DNA from: GWB1-54-5 sp035290085
GTDB lineage: Bacteria > Patescibacteriota > Gracilibacteria > Peribacterales > Peribacteraceae
Direction: 5' to 3'
NCBI GenBank assembly: GCA_035290085.1
Contig: DATDVK010000012.1
Location: forward strand, 1 to 7,765
DNA length: 7,765 bases
A program made the translations under genes and the position numbers. A model generated the notes under the pieces. That model searched no databases and was not told the origin of the DNA. It saw nothing but the letters and a program-made list of their open reading frames with translations. Within the stretch, counting starts at the first letter, position 1. Each line of letters starts with the position of its first letter. This document shows, piece by piece, positions 4,753 through 7,765 of this stretch.

Positions 4753-6387
4753 ATGCGACGGCTGCTCATCACTCTCGGTGCGTTCCTCATCCCTCTGGGG
4801 GCACAGGCTCTCGACTACCGGGATCAGAGCCTGATGTACCTGGATGCCCCGTTCCAGCCTGCAGAGGCGGCGGGTATCAGTGTGCTCACCACTCTTGGTG
4901 CTGTGGAGGGCAATCCCGATGGCACCTTTCAGCCGCGGCGCACCCTCAACAGGGCGGAGTTCCTCAAAATTGCTCTCGCGAGTTACCCACGGATCGTTGT
5001 TTCCCTCTCCGATGCGTCAGGATGTTTCCCGGATGTTCGTGAAGAGGATTGGTTCTCGAGGTACGTGTGTCTCGCAAAGAAGCGCGGTGTTGTTTCCGGG
5101 TATCCCGATGGGTTCTTCCGTCCGGAGAATCCGGTGAACTATGCAGAGGCCCTGAAGATGCTGGGAGAGCTGTACGGCTATACCGCGTATGCAGATGCGG
5201 ATGCAGAATGGTTTGAGATCTATGTGCAAGCAGCACAAAACCATAAAACAGCCCTCCCGGTGAATCTCGCCTATGACCGCTACCTCACGCGGGGGCAGAT
5301 GGCGCGGCTGGCTGCAGTGTTCCGTGCGGAGCATGAAGGAGAACTGGCGTACTACAGGCGTGCAGAGCTCGGTGAAGATGTTGTTGTCTCGGAAGAATCG
5401 GAAGAAGCAGAACCTGAGCCGGAGGAGGAAGAACCACTTTCTCCATCCCCACAAGAGGAGAGTGTTGTTCCTGTGGAGAGCAGCTTTCTTATGGTAGGCC
5501 AGAGGAAGCCCATTGCAGATTTCCAGCTTTTCGCGCGGGAGAATCCGGCTGAGCTGCGCATCGTCAAAGTCACTCTGGAAAGGGAAGCTCGCACATTCTC
5601 GGGTATCTATCTCTTCACCGGAAGTGGGAAAGAAATCGCCAAACTCAAGCTGGATGTGTACGACCGGGACGATGAAACATGGATTGTCTCATTTGAGCCG
5701 GGGCAGAGCGGTCTCATACTCCCCGAGCGCAAAGGAAGCACGTTTGTGTTACAGGCACAACTAAGGAGGCTTCACGAGAGAGGTTTTTCTGAAGAATGGA
5801 TTGAAGTAAAAAAGATGTTTGTGATGGTCGGGGAAGTAGTAGATCCAACAGTGCAGTACCAGATTGTTCCGACGAGCGCACACTACCCTGCGCACCAGAC
5901 TGTGCAGGCACGTATTACACAGGTTGAGAGCTTTCTGAGTGGTACAGGGAGTCTTGACCAGGGTGCCGGGAAACATCTGGCCTCCTTTTCCTTTGAGATA
6001 GAGAAAGATCCGGTGGCCGATTTCCGGGTACGTCATCTCCGCTTCCACGTGCATAACGCGCCGGGTATCCGAGTCACAAATTGGGAATTGCGGGGAGAAG
6101 GCACAGAACGCCGCCATGCCTGCAACACAGAAGAGTCAGATTCCCAAGAGCAGAGTATCGTCGACTGTTCCGCCATTCCCGAGGAGCTTGGGAGACTTGA
6201 GGTACTGGATCTCTACGGCGATACAGATCTTTCGCAGGCTTCACGGGGAGATACGCTGCAGGTGAATTTGGAAGTTCCAGGATCTCTCAGCGAGAGCGGA
6301 GATGTGCGCTGGACAGACGGTTCCGCTGATTACCAATGGATAGAGTCTCCTGCTCCCGTTGCAAAGGGGAGAATCTGGCGGTACTAG
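4753..6387 (+). CDS. Secreted S-layer homology (SLH) domain protein
   Basis: The 544-residue product starts with a signal peptide: MRRLL, a hydrophobic core, and cleavage probably after AQA at 17-19. Three SLH-like segments follow. SLH1 is about 35-78 (GNPDGTFQPRRTLNRAEFLK), SLH2 about 91-140 (FPDV...GYPDGFFRPENPVNYAEALK), and SLH3 about 150-192 is more divergent, ending YLTRGQMARLAAVF. SLH trimers usually anchor proteins to a cell-wall polymer. An acidic Glu/Pro linker (about 213-237) leads to a C-terminal beta-rich region (about 245-544) that I do not recognise and that seems to hold two related units. Cysteine pairs C91/C106 and C457/C472 could form disulfides outside the cell. The ATG at 4753 is chosen because it directly precedes the signal peptide; the frame stays open back to 4648, but that extension overlaps palindromic repeats and would bury the signal. 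Stop TAG lies in an inverted repeat. Confidence 0.88.
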   Translation: MRRLLITLGAFLIPLGAQALDYRDQSLMYLDAPFQPAEAAGISVLTTLGAVEGNPDGTFQPRRTLNRAEFLKIALASYPRIVVSLSDASGCFPDVREEDWFSRYVCLAKKRGVVSGYPDGFFRPENPVNYAEALKMLGELYGYTAYADADAEWFEIYVQAAQNHKTALPVNLAYDRYLTRGQMARLAAVFRAEHEGELAYYRRAELGEDVVVSEESEEAEPEPEEEEPLSPSPQEESVVPVESSFLMVGQRKPIADFQLFARENPAELRIVKVTLEREARTFSGIYLFTGSGKEIAKLKLDVYDRDDETWIVSFEPGQSGLILPERKGSTFVLQAQLRRLHERGFSEEWIEVKKMFVMVGEVVDPTVQYQIVPTSAHYPAHQTVQARITQVESFLSGTGSLDQGAGKHLASFSFEIEKDPVADFRVRHLRFHVHNAPGIRVTNWELRGEGTERRHACNTEESDSQEQSIVDCSAIPEELGRLEVLDLYGDTDLSQASRGDTLQVNLEVPGSLSESGDVRWTDGSADYQWIESPAPVAKGRIWRY

Positions 6388-6474
6388 GCACGGCAGTGTT
6401 TTTCGGACATCTCTGAATAACCCGTAGCCTTGCTCTCTCCTCATGCTCACGCAGGAAAACGCTGCCGTGCCTAG
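6384..6474. repeat. 91-bp inverted repeat between convergent genes (possible bidirectional terminator or MITE-like element)
   Basis: Arms 6384-6404 and 6454-6474 pair over 21 bp (CTAGGCACGGCAG against CTGCCGTGCCTAG, continuing GTTTT/AAAAC), with two positions (6397/6461 and 6403/6455) that are T/G rather than Watson-Crick. The interior is 49 nt with no clear internal hairpin. The outer CTAG of each arm supplies the TAG stop of the SLH-protein gene (6385-6387) and of pyrF (6473-6471). Its convergent location suggests bidirectional termination, but no T tract follows either arm. The terminal inverted repeats also resemble a small MITE; no target-site duplication is visible. Confidence 0.7.
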
Positions 6475-7310
6475 AAAAGTTCTTTTAGTTGTGCTGCCAT
6501 TTCCTGAGCGGCTTTCCGCGCCGCCTCCTGCCAGTCCTTTCCTTTACTTGCAAAGATGATGCCGCGGGAGGAATTCACAATTGCTCCGGTGCCATCCGGC
6601 ACAAAGCCATGTTTTACATCCTCAGCCGTACCGCCCTGTGCACCGAAGCCGGGGATGAGAATGGGCACATGGGGCATGAGTGTGCGCAAGTATTTGAGTT
6701 CCTCCGGATAGGTGGCACCCACGACTGCACCAATGCAGGAGAGGTTGGATTCCGGGCCAAGTACTTGTGCAGCCCAGCTTTCTACAAGTTGCGCCATGTG
6801 CTCGTGAACCACTTCGTCTCCTGTCGGGAGATCCTGTAACTCACCGGAGCTTGGGTTGCTGGTCTTTACCAGCACGAAGATTCCTTTATTGTTTTTACTG
6901 CATCGTTCTATGAAGGGTTTCACCCCATCTGAGCCGAGGTACGGGGAAACTGTGAGGGCGTCTATGGGGCTCTGTGCGTTCAGGTATGCGTCGGCGTATG
7001 CCTCACAGGTGGAGCCGATGTCGTTTCTTTTACCGTCGGCAATGACCAGTAGTCCTTGCTTCTTGGCATATGTGCATGTTTCCCAGAAGACTTTCATCCC
7101 TTCCCATCCGAGCACCTCGTAGTAGGCCATCTGGGGTTTCACACAGGCTGCGATGTCTTTCACAGCATCGATAATTCCTTTCGAAAATTCCAGAACGCCA
7201 GAGACATTATGGGAAATCCCTTCCGGAAGTTTGGAAACACTCGGGTCCAGCCCCACGCACACGGGGGACTTTTCTTTGGTTGCTCTGGTGAGGGCGTCTG
7301 CGAAATGCAT
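6471..7310 (-). CDS. pyrF: Orotidine 5'-phosphate decarboxylase, type 2
   Basis: PyrF decarboxylates OMP to UMP in the last step of de novo pyrimidine synthesis. The 279-residue product is longer than E. coli PyrF and matches the type 2 subfamily. The start is MHFADALTRA with CVGLDPS. Substrate and catalytic segments are KPQMAYYE (58-65) and DGKRNDIGST (92-101, with catalytic D92, K94, D97). TVSPYLGSDGVKPF (120-133), VKTSNPSSGE (148-157), GAVVGATYPEEL (194-205), the phosphate-loop segment IPGFGAQGG (219-227) and NSSRGI (246-251) follow. The ATG at 7310 is chosen over the GTG at 7319 because MxFADxL is the family's usual beginning. No Shine-Dalgarno is seen. It follows the transglutaminase-like gene after 19 nt, so the two are probably cotranscribed. 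It converges on the SLH-protein gene, and its TAG stop lies in the shared inverted repeat. Confidence 0.96.
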   Translation of the reverse strand: MHFADALTRATKEKSPVCVGLDPSVSKLPEGISHNVSGVLEFSKGIIDAVKDIAACVKPQMAYYEVLGWEGMKVFWETCTYAKKQGLLVIADGKRNDIGSTCEAYADAYLNAQSPIDALTVSPYLGSDGVKPFIERCSKNNKGIFVLVKTSNPSSGELQDLPTGDEVVHEHMAQLVESWAAQVLGPESNLSCIGAVVGATYPEELKYLRTLMPHVPILIPGFGAQGGTAEDVKHGFVPDGTGAIVNSSRGIIFASKGKDWQEAARKAAQEMAAQLKELF

Positions 7311-7329
7311 TGGCCACACTATTGCACAG

Positions 7330-7765
7330 CTAGCGCAGTGAGTCGATCCATTGGATGAATTCTCTGAGGAACCGTTCGCGCCGTTCCAGCAGTTCAGGAG
7401 TCAATGAGCCAGTGATTTCACTTTTTTTGTCAGTAAGAGATACACCATCCCACCGGTTCACTACACGGCGCAGACCAATGAATGGTGTGCAGCCATCCCA
7501 ATCTTCGGGGAGAGTGAGGAATCCGTAGGTTTTCAGAAGTGGATCCCATGTGATATCGAGATCAATCCATTTCCCGCCTTTCCCTCATATCTGGACGAAG
7601 TTATGTCCATGAACCCACTCACCCTCATGAAGAATTTCCTGAAGGGCGGAAGGGAGATTGATCTTCTGCTCTCCCCAACGGAACGTGCAGACGACAGGCC
7701 GGTACTCTATGCCAAGCTTGTCAAAACAAGCTTGGAGTAACAGGTGCTTTCCTGTACATGTGCCG
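7330..7765 (-). pseudogene. Transglutaminase-like gene with an in-frame TGA, N-terminus cut by window edge
   Basis: Reading from 7764 to the TAG at 7332-7330 gives 144 codons of one continuous protein family broken only by TGA at 7587-7585. Before the TGA come GTCTGKHLLLQACFDKLGI, whose Cys is the probable nucleophile, and WVHGHNFVQI, whose His is the probable second catalytic residue. After it come KWIDLDITWDP, carrying the probable Asp, and a coherent C-terminal tail ending FIQWIDSLR. The Cys-His-Asp order and spacing fit the transglutaminase/papain-like superfamily; such proteins act as proteases or crosslinkers, and the substrate here is unknown. The frame is unchanged across the TGA, so this is a single nonsense codon, not a frameshift. 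It may be a young pseudogene, a consensus error, or a recoded UGA. The 5' end lies beyond the right edge. pyrF follows after 19 nt. Confidence 0.72.
7712..7735. repeat. Perfect 10-bp hairpin inside the transglutaminase-like gene
   Basis: CCAAGCTTGT (7712-7721) and ACAAGCTTGG (7726-7735) are exact inverted complements with a 4-nt loop. The segment codes for QACFDKLG on the minus strand, so protein constraint could explain part of it. No T tract follows. Confidence 0.4.

Noticed and set aside
4422..5042. Plus-strand open frame with AAGGAG upstream that could code for 206 residues
   Set aside because: It runs straight through the tRNA, the palindromic repeats and the first part of the SLH-protein gene in another frame; its residues resemble no family.
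7330..7765. Genetic code 25 (UGA = Gly) for the whole window
   Set aside because: Six other genes are full length without any internal UGA, unlike code 25 genomes where UGA is a common Gly codon.
1..7765. CRISPR array, IS element, prophage or toxin-antitoxin system
   Set aside because: No regularly spaced direct repeats, no transposase or integrase, and no small gene pair were found on either strand.

Overview
The window is about 7.8 kb of gene-dense, moderately GC-rich bacterial DNA. It carries seven recognisable protein genes and one disrupted or unusual one, plus a tRNA gene. No phage, IS element, CRISPR array or secretion cluster is visible. The gene set (NusA, LspA, MurA, a PyrF of the type 2 family, an S-layer-homology protein), the very short gaps and the scarcity of Shine-Dalgarno sequences suggest a streamlined environmental genome. 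A Patescibacteria/CPR lineage, perhaps Peregrinibacteria-like, would fit. That placement is inference from gene content and style; no rRNA is present to confirm it.

Layout. Minus strand, 1-1833: nusA, then a DEDDh 3'-5' exonuclease running off the left edge. A 12-bp perfect hairpin sits just before the exonuclease start. Between nusA and the divergent lspA are a minus-strand promoter candidate and a textbook stem-plus-U7 terminator inside the nusA leader. Plus strand, 1986-4417: lspA (lipoprotein signal peptidase), murA (first committed peptidoglycan step) and a small metallo-beta-lactamase-fold protein lacking the metal ligands. This is a cell-envelope cluster. Plus strand, 4503-4577: tRNA-Arg(CCT) with two A/C mismatches in its T stem, directly followed by a cluster of TTCGACT-type palindromic repeats. 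Plus strand, 4753-6387: a secreted protein with three SLH-like motifs, an acidic linker and a probably duplicated C-terminal beta domain. At 6384-6474 an inverted repeat with 21-bp arms supplies the stop codons of both convergent neighbours. Minus strand, 6471-7765: pyrF, preceded by a transglutaminase-like gene whose three catalytic candidates are intact but which has one in-frame TGA.

How the parts relate: lspA, murA and the MBL-fold gene, together with the SLH protein, concern the envelope (lipoprotein maturation, peptidoglycan precursor, surface layer). NusA is a transcription factor whose own leader carries a terminator, which suggests attenuation or autoregulation. PyrF makes UMP. The most interesting points are the nusA leader terminator, the lone in-frame UGA in a window where no gene ends in UGA, the stop-codon-sharing palindrome, and the mismatched tRNA next to repeats.
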